A DNA stretch of 64,000 nucleotides from Aldrovandia affinis (taxonomy: Eukaryota; Chordata; Actinopteri; Notacanthiformes; Halosauridae): the NCBI GenBank assembly GCA_029706075.1, contig JAINUG010000073.1:1812501-1876500 (forward strand), written 5' to 3'. Shown piece by piece: positions 22,851-34,761 of the stretch. Below the pieces are notes generated by a model. It worked only from the letters and a program-made list of their open reading frames with translations. It had not been told where the DNA came from and searched no databases. Positions within the stretch are counted from its first letter, which is position 1. Each line of letters opens with the position of its first letter. Made by a program: the position numbers and the translations under genes.

Positions 22851-24686
22851 TGATTTGGGCTTTAGAGTAGAGGTGTTATGGGGGTTATAGTTAGTGATTG
22901 TGGCAGGCTGAGGATGTTCAGATAAGTTCTATAATTACAAGAATAGCAGACTTATATTCCTCATGAATTATTATATAAAATGCTGAACATATGCAGCACA
23001 TTAATTACAACAGTTAATGTTAACAGCGTCCATTGTTGACCGTTCAATAATCTGTTTCTTTGTTCGTGAACCAAATAAATCTAGTGTGTATTATTTAAAA
23101 TAAAAAAACATAATTATTCTTCTTTGTAGTTAGTGTAAGCTCTACCTACTGGTTAAAAATGATTTGCTGTTTTGATCCCAAGCTAACCAATTAAGTTTCT
23201 GCATTTGCATATTTTTTGCATAGATCAGAAGTGTCAACTCCCTACAAATTATTCAGCATGAAGTGGAAAGAAAAACAAATGTTGAAATTGAGGGATGAAA
23301 CAGAAATCAAAGTTCCTAAACAGTCCTAGCCTGTGCACTGTGGCTTTGAGAATCCGTGCATAAGGCATTGCGCTGCGATGCAATCTTAATTAAATGATTG
23401 ATCACTCACGCAGATCCCTGCCCACGGTTTGTGTTTGTGCTTCTCAGGTTACCTGAAGGTGGGTGACCCACGGCAGGATGTCTTGAACTGGGGGGTAGCA
23501 GGAAACTGAGTACCTTACCTCCTGAGAGACGCAGGTCTGATGGGAATTGGGGGGGTTAAGTGGAAAGAGTTTAAAAAGTAAAAAAAAAATGCAGTAGCTG
23601 AGTTTTGTTCAGTTCTATTTTGTCGTGGAAAGATTATTTTGTGACGTAAATAAAGATGGAAAGCAAAAATCCCACTCTGTTCTATTTATTCCATAACCAA
23701 ACAAAATGTTTGAACAAAGGTGTTGACGTTTCTGCCTCAGGTGGCCTTTCTCATGACAGAGTAGTGGAATGACTTAAACACAGGATACGTACATACGTAT
23801 ATAGAGAGACTACAAGGTATATGTGGCAGTAAAAACAAGGGTGGATCAAGGACCTCCCACTGAGGTAATTGGCTCAATCGGTTCCAACAGAATAATTACA
23901 TCATTGTACTTAATTGTTAGCCACAACAATTTTTAGATTTTTAGATTTTGTGGCTTGAAAAAGTTTGAAAGGTTGAAAATGGATTCCGAAGGGAAAGAGC
24001 AATTCTTGACAGGAAGTGGAAACTCCGAATGAGGCTACGGCACTGCTGCACGAAGTCAAATTTAATCAGTTTCCACGACCTCTGATATTTAACGCAGCTT
24101 GTTTTAATGCACGGAACCAATTTCACTTCACCAGGCTGTGAAGTGTTTCCGAATCATACACTCCAAACAGCTGTAGTGCCACGGAATACTCTCCCGTCTC
24201 AGAGTAATTGAGTTCCCTCTCACACGCAAGATAGGAAATGAAATAAGGAGTAATGCTAATCGTTAATTATGAACCAAGGAGCAGATCGTAGTTCTGTGCA
24301 ACATCTTTGTACGCCACTTCCATTCCAACGGGAAGATGCCATGGTGATTTTTAATGAAACGGGTTCCTGTACTGAAGTGAGTGACTGACTGCTCATTGGG
24401 ACAAATAATGAGATTATGTTAATCCCTGCTCTGCAAAGTCATTTTTCGTATTGTGTAATTTTGAAGTGCGCTGGTTCCTAATTCTGGAAGAATAGGTATT
24501 CATTATTATTTATTCCAGACGGTGGAACAATTTTCTAAGCTCTCAACTTTCTGAAATATCCGACGGAACAGTTTGAACGTTTTGTTTGTAGAAGTGCTTT
24601 TTGGCTTGTCTGTTCACCAGTCAGGTCAGTGGTGCTGTTAATTATCAAGTGTCTCTGGAGCTGCTTTGAGTCTTAGGGCCTTAAGC
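22851..24686. other. Unique intergenic DNA
   Basis: No gene is recognised. Segment 23940-24600 is repeat-free and may contain conserved non-coding sequence, but nothing specific can be shown. Confidence 0.4.
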
Positions 24687-25460
24687 CTCACTCACTCACG
24701 TTCTCTCTCTCACTCTCACTCACTCACACATACACTCACTCTCTCACTCACTCACTCTCTCACACACTCACTTACGCTTTCTCATGCTCTCTCACACTCA
24801 CTCACTGACTCACACACTCTCTCTCACACAGTCATTCACACTGTCTCACTCTCTCTCACTCACGTTCTCTCTCCCACTCTCACTCACTCACACATACACT
24901 CACTCACTCACTCACTCACTCACTCTCTCACACTCACTTACGCTTTCTCATGCTCTCTCACACTCACTCACTGACTCACACACACTCTCTCACTCTCTCT
25001 CACACAGTCACCCACACTGTCTCACACAGTCACTCACACTCTCACACTCACTCACTCAATCTCTCACTCACTCATTCACTCTCACACTCACTCACTCATT
25101 CTCTCTCTCTCACACTCACTGACTCACACACACTCTCTCACAGTCACTCACACTCTCACACTCACTCACTCACTCACTCTCTCACACACTCACTCACTGA
25201 CTCACACACACTCTCTCACTCTCTCTCACACAGTCACCCACACTGTCTCACTCTCTCTCACACAGTCTCTCACACTCACTCACTCACTCACTCAATCTCA
25301 CACTCACTCACTCACTCTCTCACACTCACTCACTCATTCACTCTCTCTCACACTGTCTCACTCTCTCTCACACAGTCACTCACACTCTCACACTCACTCA
25401 CTCACTCATTCACTCTCTCTCTCACACTCACTCACTCACTCACTTGCTCACTTTCTCACA
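24687..25460. repeat. CACT/CTCA-rich minisatellite
   Basis: About 770 bp of CACT, CTCT and CACA units with recurring longer blocks (for example 'cttacgctttctcatgctct' appears twice). It is pyrimidine-rich on the plus strand. The Ser-Leu-Thr-His frames that span it are caused by the repeat. Confidence 0.95.
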
Positions 25461-26653
25461 CATGTTTTTCATTCTCACACGTCACCCAAAGTGGCAGACG
25501 TCCCCCGTTTCTCCACCTCACACTCTCCCCCTTTTTTCTTTAAATCTTCATTCAGTCCCCGTTCCCTCCACCGTGTGTTTGTGTTCCACAGGCCCGGGGA
25601 GAGTAAATGAGCAGGTTACGAACTCGTTTGGGTTTTCAGACCCGCGAGCCAAGCGGCATCAGTTTCTATGCCTGAACTGTGGCCTGGAACATCTGTCAAA
25701 ACAACATCTTCCTGGAGTTACTCATAGCATATCAATGCAAGTGTGGCTTTTTTATACTGTAGCTGTAGTCACAGATGATGAGACCTGGGAATATTGACTG
25801 GGAATTGCGCTCATTCATGCTGTACCAACACTCGCTGGGAATACTCCAGACAATTGTTCCTCACAAAAGCCCTTTGCTCATTGAACCATTGATTCCTGGA
25901 GGGATTTTACTGCCAAGACGATACAGTATATTAGAAGAAAGGCATTTCCTCCATCTCTTTGTGGAGTTATTGTGAGAGCAAAAGTTCAAGAAATGAGGTT
26001 AAATGCTTTGGTCAACAGTGCAACGTTGGATGGGATGACGATGGATTTTTTTATTTATATTATTTCCTGATAAATGGCAGCAGATTTGTATTGTATTTAT
26101 GATGATAATGTAAGAAACTGCTGACATAAACAAAAACATGTGATTTGATGATTAATTACAATTAAGTCCATTCCCTGGATGCAATCAAAACGTATTACCT
26201 AAATACATCATATTCCATTAATAATGATTATGTTCTAAAAAATTATTATAATAATAATATCCATCTTACATTTTATCTTCATATTACGTATGTTATTTGA
26301 ACACCTGAAAGATTCAGAAAGTAGATTCAAAACATTGTGTTGAAAAGCAAAATAATAACAATCGCTTAATAAAGTAGTACTAAGATAAAGATTGTACTAC
26401 TCTATTGCTCTTAGATTGACTTTGGTCCTGAAGTCCAGTCCCATAACCACAATTCCACACAACCACCACATTTGCAGTGCATCTAGGTAGATACACTTCT
26501 CCTGTACACAGCTTGGGGTTGAGCCTGAAGTGCACACACATAAATGTTCAGAAGCACTGCCATTTTATCATTATTGGTTATGCAGAATATTCCGTGCTGC
26601 AAGTGTACAACTTGTGTGGAGTGTTCACTCTCATCCTAGTAAGTAAGTTGTGG
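25461..26653. other. Intergenic DNA, nothing recognised
   Basis: Unique sequence, AT-rich after 26000. No gene is supported. Confidence 0.5.
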
Positions 26654-26665
26654 TGTTTTATTGTT

Positions 26666-26995
26666 GGGCAGCATGGTGGTGCAGTGGATAGCACTGAAGG
26701 TCCCGAGTTCGAATCCCGGCCGGGGCCTTTCTGTTTGCATGTTCTCCCCGTGTCCGCGTGGGTTTCCTCCGGGTACTCCGGTTTCCTCCCACAGTCCAAA
26801 GACATGCACATTAGGCTAATCGGAGAGTCTAAACTGTCTGTAGGTATGAATGTGTGAGTGAATGGTGTATGTGCCCTGCGATGGATTGGCGACCTGTTCA
26901 GGATGTATTCCTGCCTCTCGCCCAATGCATGCTGGGATAGGCTCCAGCCCCCCCGCGAACCTGACCAGGAATAAGCGGGTTAGATAATGAATGAA
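26666..26995 (+). mobile_element. tRNA-headed fish repeat (SINE-like), complete
   Basis: The head has an A-box-like 'tggtgcagtggatagcac' and a B box 'gagttcgaatcccgg'. The body includes 'gcatgttctccccgtgtccg' and 'tgcatgctgggataggctcc', and the end is 'aatgaatgaatg'. The flanks 26654-26665 'tgttttattgtt' and 26996-27007 'tgttttatagtt' differ at one base and fit a target-site duplication. This is a very common fish repeat. Confidence 0.8.
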
Positions 26996-27007
26996 TGTTT
27001 TATAGTT

Positions 27008-29320
27008 TTTTCGATCCTTATTATAAAATAATAACTTTTTGTCATCCAACAACTAAATAAGAATTAAGCGTGTAATGTGATCCTATTATCATAAACTTTC
27101 GCCTGATCTCTCTCATAAACCCCGTAAGCCAAAACAAATTATTTTCGGGCTGTTTGGCAGACATTCCGATTGCTGGATCCCTGTGGAGAAACGAATGCCA
27201 ATGGAAGGATTGTTTAATGCCGTTGTTTGGCAATGGGGACAAGGTGTGTCAGTACGGTATATTATTATCACAAATTTATGGCTCTTCCTGCTTCGTGCCG
27301 CTGGCAGTCGATTTCCATCGCGTGTCGTGAGGTGCACTTGATGATTTGCATCTTGCGCCGTCTGCTTGGGAAACATCCAAGATGGCTGCAGCAGGCGATT
27401 GAGATTTGTATGCGGCGCATTGACGTTATCGTCTCTCCTGGGTCCAGTGGTTCTCAGGGCTCATTTGGGCATTGTGTTGTTGATCCCGGGCTTCTTGCAA
27501 TACGTCAATCTCCTCGGGACTTGAACACAGAGGCCGGACACCTCATTGATCCTCTGCAGATTAAAACAAATCTTCTTCACGACTGCCAGAGTGGCCTGAG
27601 TTCATCGGAGAGAGAGAGTGGCGAAACGGACGAGGATGCGTCAAACACGGCCTTGAAAGCTTCCAGCAGTCTAACGGACAGTTTGCCCAAAAAATGGTCC
27701 CTGTGTCGGCAGAGTTGACCCAGCATATCACTGGAGCTGAAGTCTATGAACATTCCACTTTGCACTTTTAGTAAAAATAAGTTTAAAAAAAAAATGGTTC
27801 ATTTAAACTGATAAGGTAATCAATTTATTCCTCATGCCTGAAGCTTTTTTAAGAATCGATGCTTCACCTTCAACCTCAGCCTCTCTTCCCTTGAGTGTTT
27901 AATGAAATCCTGCGCTCATTGGCTCCTGATCATGTGACTCTCCTGTGTCATGTGACGCTCTCCCACAAACACCACAGCCCAAATAACATCCTGGACACAC
28001 AGCTGTGTGACATCACTGTTTGCAGATGGTATACACCAATACGTTTGTGTTACTTTATTTGTTTTTGATTATTTTCTGTGGTCTGGGTTCAATCAAAATG
28101 TGACTTCAATGACTAAAAGTGTTTGTTAGTTATTTCCTCTACTTTTTTGGCAACTCAATTTGGGACGACTGCCGAGAAGAATCACATCATGTCACAAATG
28201 TATTTGAGGCAAACGCGATTGCATGCTGCGTCATTCCACATGTTCTGCTTGAAATTGGATGCAAAAAGTATTCGTATGACTCAAATTGCTACAGGAAACA
28301 AGCTAATCTGGGTGGATTTGCTTTGACGCAATACACACCTGAAGGGTGTTTTCTCGTTTTGTTTCACTGTGAATATCTTTGTCCGTCCTCTGGAGAGGAT
28401 TACGTTTGGAATGAGCCTGTGCTCATTTTTGTGATAAATCCGTACTAATATGTACTGGATGTTTGGTCTTCATCTACTGCTTTCAGATAGCACAGATTAT
28501 TCTGTGGGATAGAAAACCAAAACTGAACAGGCACGGCTCAGTAGCAATTGCTGGCTACTTAACCGCCATTGTCGCTCTTTAGTGGCAAAATCTCGTTACT
28601 GCTTTTCAGAGCAAGGAGATGCTCACTCAATAGATGAGTCAGTGAGTGAGTCACTTCGTCAGTGACAGAGCGAGACGAGACGGTGTGTGACTACCACGTG
28701 CGAGGTATTTCTGGGCCCGCTTCCTCCCAGTTTCGGCACAAACCGTTCTGTACACGCACCTCCGACGTGCCAACCAATCACAGGACACCTCACCAAAAAG
28801 TGGCAAATCTGGTGATCTCACGCACGGTCGTTAACGCTGACACCGATAATGACGTGGCTCACCTTTTTTTATTCAGCCTGTCTTTGTTTCGCCAGCCTGC
28901 CCGTATATTTAACGCGCTATAAAACGGCCACATTTTCTGTGGGGAATTCAGACTTAATTACTGTTGATATAAAGCAACGTCGCACGGCCTTTGCCACATT
29001 CTGCTGCATTACCAGCGTGACCCCAGTGCGGGGCGGCCTGATTTACGGCAGACACCGCCGCAGCGTAGAAGATCCACAGCACCTCTGAGTGCTTTTGAAA
29101 TTATTATTTACAACGTGGCGGAGCGGCGGCTGGTCCCTCCCGTATTTCCGCGAGCGCAAGTTCAATCCAACTCTCCCTCTGAGATTCCAGCCGGCCGTTT
29201 CATTTCCAAAAACATTTAGAAGCAACAAAAATATGCACTTGCTTGCTTTCGACCAGAGATTGGAGTCTATCCATGAGAGATGAAACAGGGGAAATGCGCC
29301 GCCGCATTGTCGAGGCGATT
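27008..29320. other. Unique intergenic DNA
   Basis: An open frame of 163 codons at 27227-27718 has no recognisable domain. Parts of 28650-29300 are CpG-richer. No gene can be supported. Confidence 0.4.
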
Positions 29321-29356
29321 TGAGAGAGAGAGAGAGTGAGAGAGAGGGAGAAAGAT
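29321..29356. repeat. (GA)n tract
   Basis: Short GA-rich simple repeat. Confidence 0.85.
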
Positions 29357-29906
29357 AAAGGCTTAAAGAAGTTAATTACTGTAGCTACTTCTGAACATGC
29401 CGGTCGCAGGACATGACTGTACAATAAGTATAATGGATTCTTGAAATGAAATTAACTGTAAACGTACCGATGTGGTGCAAAGAATGTGGAAAAAATAGAG
29501 GGGAAAAAGTGGAGGGCTTTTGAGCGGTGTTGCCGAGCAACTGTGCAATTATAGGCTACTTGCCTTCTTTCAGCAAGGTAGCCGATTTCAAAGTTAATGA
29601 ATAGCTTCAGTATTTCATATATATATCTCTTTTTCTCGTATATAAAAAGCTGAAATAAAAGTCAGCTCTGGAAGTTAATGATTTTTATTTAAATGGTGAG
29701 ACTTTTCAGAAGCTAATGGCTTCTACTTTTCCCCTTCAGCACCCTCTCAAACATTCTTTTTTCCTTTTTGTTTCAAATTGTAGGCAGAGCAATTGCCGAG
29801 CAGTCAGCACTTTTGCATTTGACACACTTCAATTAAACCAGCAGATCAGTGCTCTTGTATTCTGGAAGTATCCTGTGTTTTAAAAAAGATATATATATAT
29901 ATATGT

Positions 29907-30403
29907 TGTAGTGAGTATGCACGGTAGGGTGCAGCAAGAAGACGAAGGGAGTCAAGCAGCAGTTTAAATGTGGCTACATGAATAGCCACCTTAATAAAAG
30001 GTGACAATATCCGTTCCCCATACACCGCACAACCCCGGATAGCGTCTCGAGAGTTTTCTTTGGGTACAAACGCGTCCTTAAAAGGACAGGCCAGGCCATC
30101 AGCCTCTTCAACTAACTAGTACGTCAAACAGGAAGTACTTTCAGTCAATGAAAGAACTCTCAGTCAATGACAGAACACAAATACAGGAAATCACAGGCAA
30201 CGGCACTAAACAATAAACGAACGTCGGTCAGACATTTTGGCTCACCGCGACCATCGGTTTCACATACACAAAAGGATAACAATTAACACACACAACATTA
30301 TTCACCACACATAACTCTAATGAACACAGGTGGGGGACAACAAACATGCAACAGTGTTCCCCGCACACACATTTACACGCAGCAACCCACCTGGCTCACT
30401 ACA
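29907..30403. mobile_element. Solo-LTR-like fossil
   Basis: A 497-bp block starts 'tgtagtgag' and ends 'ctcactaca', a perfect 9-bp inverted repeat in the TG...CA form typical of LTRs. It sits inside an (AT)n tract, so a target duplication cannot be read. No internal retroelement region adjoins it, which fits a solo LTR left by recombination, most likely of a gypsy-like element. The family is uncertain. Confidence 0.5.
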
Positions 30404-30824
30404 ATATATATATATATTCTGACTTTTCCAACTGTTCCAGTGTGGTTATCTTCAGTAATGTCTTGCCTGCCCAGGTCCTCAGGGTAGGTGCTGTACTCAT
30501 TTCGCAGCTGTAGTCAATTGACTGGATCACAGCTATAGATGGGTGGGCCCATTATTGTTCCGTTATTGAAAATGTGTCATTTTCCCTTGATGGTTATTGT
30601 GCCTCTGTCATTATTATGCAGTTTTTGTGTTTAGTTTTTTTATTATTGAACAAAGCTAATACGCACGGTTGTAATTCGGCGATCGGCTAACGTCCCCTCT
30701 GGTGAACATTGAACATGGTTAACGGGGCCTTCTAATGTCAGAACCTGGAGGCGTGGAGGGGAGGGTGATAATGATCCATGGAGCAGGAGAAGCAGAAGGC
30801 CGCTGCTCTTCAGACTCTCTCGTG

Positions 30825-30825
<1 letters not shown>
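30404..30825. other. Intergenic DNA
   Basis: Nothing recognised. Confidence 0.4.

Positions 30826-30859
<34 letters not shown>
30826..30859. repeat. (AC)n microsatellite
   Basis: Uninterrupted AC run of about 34 bp. Confidence 0.95.
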
Positions 30860-30861
<2 letters not shown>

Positions 30862-31788
30862 CGTGCGGTCTGGGGTGTTGGGAGATGGGGCGATAGGGAA
30901 TTCCACACCTATGAAAATGTGCTTTTTCACTCGAATCGGAAGATTTCAATTACGATTACAACAAGTGAGGGCTTGAAAGGATTCAACGTAAAATAAAAAA
31001 TATATATAAATAAAACGGTGGAATTGTACTGTGCCGTACACGATGAGAAGTCTCGACCAGACCTGCCACTGTAACACACAAACGGGCAGGTATTCTTCTA
31101 CCGTATTACCCAGAATGCCCGTGTTCAGTGAAACTTTACACAGGAGATGCTTCTGCTCAGGTGAACCAAACAAAAATGGATATACAATAAATCTAATAAT
31201 TACAATTAAACAATTAAATATGATGTGTAAAAAAATAAGTATTATCAGGCCTTTCTAGGCTGGAAATGGCTTTTATGGAGAGGCATGTACATTAACTGAA
31301 GAACTGAGATATAGTGAGATACAAAATAATGCAGTACACTGAAATACAGAACCTAATACATAGCATTATAGTATCAGGCTATCTTGTGTAAAAAAAAAAA
31401 AAAAAGGTATTTAGAACACAGCAGGCAAGACACACCATTCATTAAGTCATGATAGCATTTAAATGGCCATGGTATGAAAATACGTTTTTTAATGTCTATT
31501 ACTTTCCATTTTCCAGTACAGATTGTGACAGTTTATGAGACTGACCAGATTGATTGAATTCCCTCCATTTTAGATATGAATGTGGACGGCTACATGTACA
31601 CTAGTTTGATTAAATGGCTTCCTGAGCTCAGGATCCACTCACTGCTAAACTGGTGCGGGTTGTAAACATTATTTTCCCAAGTAACAAGGTTCAACTAAAT
31701 TTACATCCAAGCCATGGGGCTCCCTGTCCCAAACAAAATTAATAAAAAAGCGCACCATTGACATATTTCTTGTGAGGAAAGAAAACAA
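30860..31788. other. Intergenic DNA, nothing recognised
   Basis: AT-rich unique sequence, with a poly-A run at about 31390-31405. Confidence 0.5.
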
Positions 31789-33243
31789 GATCAAATCACA
31801 TGTATTTGTGTAGCACTTTTCACAAATGCATTGTCACAAAACGCTTAACGAGAGAGAACCTGGGAATAGAACCCCCCAAAAGAACAGCAGCTCACACTTG
31901 TCGCAGGATCATGGCGGATGGGGCTCTGGGTGGGTGCCCCCGAATCGAAGGCAGAGACAGAAGAGAGTGTGGAATAAAACAAAAGCAAGCGATGCCATTC
32001 CCAGCAGCATTCGTACAACTGTGTGACACATACAGACATTTAGCCCCGACAGGTGTAAGCTATGGCAGAGGGACAGAGAACACACACAGCCATGAGGGAA
32101 TTTCAAACCATCCACACCCGATCAAGGATAACAGCCTAACAGTGGGGGGTGACACGTTGAGGAGGTGACAGGTATGGAAAGTTTCTCACAACAGAAGTCT
32201 CTAGGACACAGTGTTCCCCATCTCTACACCTACACTATGTTTGGCAGTAGGCCAGGTTTGAAAAAAATCCACAAAAATGGAAAGATGTGTCCCAATCGCA
32301 CACCCAACATGTCTTGGTGAACCATTCCACAAGAGAACTCTATAGGATCTGCCACCAGTTGTGCTTTTCAAGATTCTAGGTAGTAATAGATGGCTAGCAT
32401 CTCGTGAACGAAGCAGTTGTGTGGGCTAATGAGGAACAATCATGTGAGTCAGATATATAGGTGTAAGTCCATGCACTGCTTTAAAAGTTAACAGCAGTAC
32501 TTTACAATCAGCCCAGTGTTTGCCAGGAAGCCAATGTAGCGATGCTAACACAGGAGTAATGTGCTCATATTTCTTAGTTCTGGTCAAGATATGTACCACT
32601 GGGAGGCCTCGGGTAGTGTAATGGTCAAAGTATTTGCCCGGAGTACAAGTTGCCCACTGCATCTGCGGTTCGAAACCTGGCTGCGCCAACCCGGCTCTGG
32701 CCAGGAGCCCCGATTGGGGGCAGCGATTGGCTGTCTGTCCCAGGGGGAGGGGGGAGGGAGAGCTGGTACAAGCTCGCCAAGAAGCGCGAAGGGCATCCCT
32801 CTAAAGTAGGTGGATGAGTTCTGCAGGAGGCGGATCAATGCCGGCCTGGGGTTAGCGTATTAGCTTGCCCCATAGAGATGGGTGTCGGGCTCATGGGGGA
32901 GGGCGAATCAAAAGAAATAGAGGGTATAATTGGCTACCAAATTGGCAAAATTCAGAAACAAATTTTTATTTAAAAAGATATGTACCACTGTATTCTGTAC
33001 TAGTTGAATACTTAAGAAGGCTATTAAAGCAGTCAGATAGGAAGGCACTACAATAGCCTAGCCTCGAGGCAAAAAGCATGAATCAACGTTTCTGCATCCT
33101 CTAATGACAGGAAGTGCCTAATTTTTATATATTCCTTGGGTGAAAGAAAGCCACTGGAAGTGTCTAACATGAACAAAAAAATGTAAGTCCTGATATATAA
33201 TAACACAAGGTTCTTGACTGTAAGTTTTGATGCAACCAGGCAT
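31789..33243 (-). mobile_element. L2/CR1-type LINE, 5'-truncated, with a nested SINE
   Basis: On the minus strand the order is: ORF2 C-terminal remnant (about 33180-32991, then 32585-32440), a 3' untranslated region (32430-31830), and the terminal 'gcgttttgtgacaatgcatt' with a TTTGA-like end near 31795. The ORF2 part reads 'EDAETLIHAF' and then, beyond the nested SINE, 'HITPVLASLHWLPGK' and 'KVLLLTFKAVHGLTPIYL', which are diagnostic of the LINE C-terminal region. Several stops and shifts are present and the RT core is missing. The SINE at 32602-32974 splits it with a 16-bp duplication. This copy links the TTTGA-tailed fragments at 11187 and 14093 to a LINE. Confidence 0.8.
32602..32974 (+). 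mobile_element. Long tRNA-derived SINE (family C, subfamily 2), full length
   Basis: Exact 16-bp target duplication 'aagatatgtaccactg' at 32586-32601 and 32975-32990. The head begins 'gaggcctcgggtagtgtaat' with an A-box-like start and a B box 'ggttcgaaacc'. The GC-rich body includes 'cccgattgggggcagcgatt' and 'gctcatgggggagggcgaat'. The 3' end is 'aattggctaccaaattggc' plus an A/T tail. At 373 bp the element has defined ends. It is the best reference copy of subfamily 2 together with 48464-48861. Confidence 0.92.
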
Positions 33244-33550
33244 CTCTGATTGTGACAAGACCACCATCTCCGTTGTATCTGAATTCAAAAGCAGAGCGTG
33301 TGAGTGAGTATTTCACCTGGTTTCGTTGGTATAGATGTTCCAGTCGGAAGACCCCCAGTAGAATCAGAAGAGGTAAGAGATTAAATGGAAATGTAATTTG
33401 AATTTATCGGTTTCCTGGGAAGTTCACAACCTGTGGAGTCCTGAGAGAACATCCATTTTAAATATTGGAACGATCCAAGAACTTGTGACTCAAACAAGTC
33501 ATTCAAAGTGCGAACAAGTCTTATATTATATTAAGGGTTTGTAATATATA
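33244..33550. other. Intergenic DNA, possibly eroded LINE
   Basis: May continue the LINE upstream, but no readable motif remains. Confidence 0.3.
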
Positions 33551-33690
33551 ATATATGCCATTTAGCAGACATTTAGCAACTTACAGTAGTGAGTGTATAC
33601 ATTTTTCAGTATATGTGGTCCCGATGGGAATCGAACCGACATCCCAAGCATTGTCAGCATCGTGCTCTTCCTACTGAGCCACACAGAACG
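33551..33690 (-). mobile_element. Short SINE (family A)
   Basis: 'atgccatttagcagaca' (tail), 'gggaatcgaaccgacatccc' (B box on the minus strand) and 'ctactgagccacacagaac' (A box). Moderately diverged, with a small deletion in the tail. Confidence 0.8.
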
Positions 33691-34227
33691 TTAGGATGCT
33701 GTCAAAGATTAGTGACGATAGATCTCGCAAGGAGAGAATATGATCTTAATTAAACACAAGGAAAAATATAATCTAAAACCCCTGTCGCTAACACTAGCAC
33801 TTTTCTTTTTACAGAATGCAGAAGTGACCTTCAGGTCACATCATATTCTCAAAACCTCAACTGAAAGGACTAAAAATAAAATGTGAAATTAGGCGATGGC
33901 AAGCCTCCTGACAATTTTATGACAATTGAGCTGTAAAACGAATTCTCACCCACTTGTCATTTTCATACGCACTTCCTACAACTTGCAATTGACCTCACTA
34001 AATACATTGGCGATTATTTATTCGTGGAAAAATATTCCCTAAATACATTTATTTCTTTTTTTAAACCGCTTCGGTAATGTATTAATTAATCGAAATTAAT
34101 CGCATTTTAATCGCATATCAATATTTGACACGAGAAGCAACATTTTTCAATTCAAATGGATTTTGGTATACGAGTGAATCAATGAATAGACATATACATA
34201 AGTTTAAGCAGCAAAATCTTGTTTATT
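33691..34227. other. Intergenic DNA, possibly the flank of the hAT relic
   Basis: 'ttaatcgaaattaatcgcat' at about 34085-34115 resembles sequence found in ZBED-type hAT elements, so part of this stretch may belong to the element whose transposase remnant follows. Confidence 0.35.
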
Positions 34228-34761
34228 TTAGCTACTACACAGACCAGTGCAATTTTTAACAAAGTGCAGCAATTTTAGGAATATGATAGTGCAAAGGACC
34301 TTTGGAAGAAGCTGCTGGATTTTTTTCGAAATTGTCTTTCTGCATGGCAGTTCATAAATTGTGTCAGACGACGCAATCTGTAGCACCTTTTCTAGCCCCT
34401 TATCTTCGACCACCGAAAGTGGTCTACAGTCCACGGCAATCCAGTGAGCCAGTGAGTTGGTTACTTTGTTAGACGTGGTCTTACTCATCTTGGCTCTGAA
34501 CCCCGTCATCTGGTCGAGTGTGGGTTGGCGACTCTGCTTGCTCGTACTAGGACTAACGTTAGCCTGATCAGCGTTAGCTCTGGCTATTTTTATATTAAAA
34601 GAGATGGAAGCCTCGTGCGCTAAGAATTTTAAACACGGTTTTTGTGATTGCCGGGTTTTTGTACATGAAAAATCGTTACTTTCTGCAAGATGACATTCCC
34701 AGGCACACACAGTCAGAAGCTGGGAACCAGCAGAATGTGTGTCACTGGGCCAGGCCTGCAC
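34228..34761 (-). pseudogene. hAT (ZBED-type) transposase remnant
   Basis: A minus-strand frame of 177 codons. Its middle matches the region after the BED zinc finger in ZBED1-like hAT transposases: 'QPTLDQMTGFRAKMSKTTS', then 'VTNSLAHWIAVDCRPLSVVE', then 'YELPCRKTISKKI'. These proteins catalyse cut-and-paste transposition, and some have become host genes. Here only about 110 residues of such similarity remain. The BED finger would lie upstream and is not clearly visible, and the catalytic core and dimerisation domain are missing. The first roughly 60 residues show no clear similarity. It is best read as a transposon relic, not a domesticated gene. Confidence 0.75.

Noticed and set aside
24666-25543. 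Three overlapping Ser-Leu-Thr-His frames up to 197 codons
   Set aside because: Product of the CACT/CTCA array, where stop codons are rare.
27227-27718. 163-codon open frame as a gene or exon
   Set aside because: No recognisable motif. Overlapping frames occur on the other strand and I see no supported splice signals.
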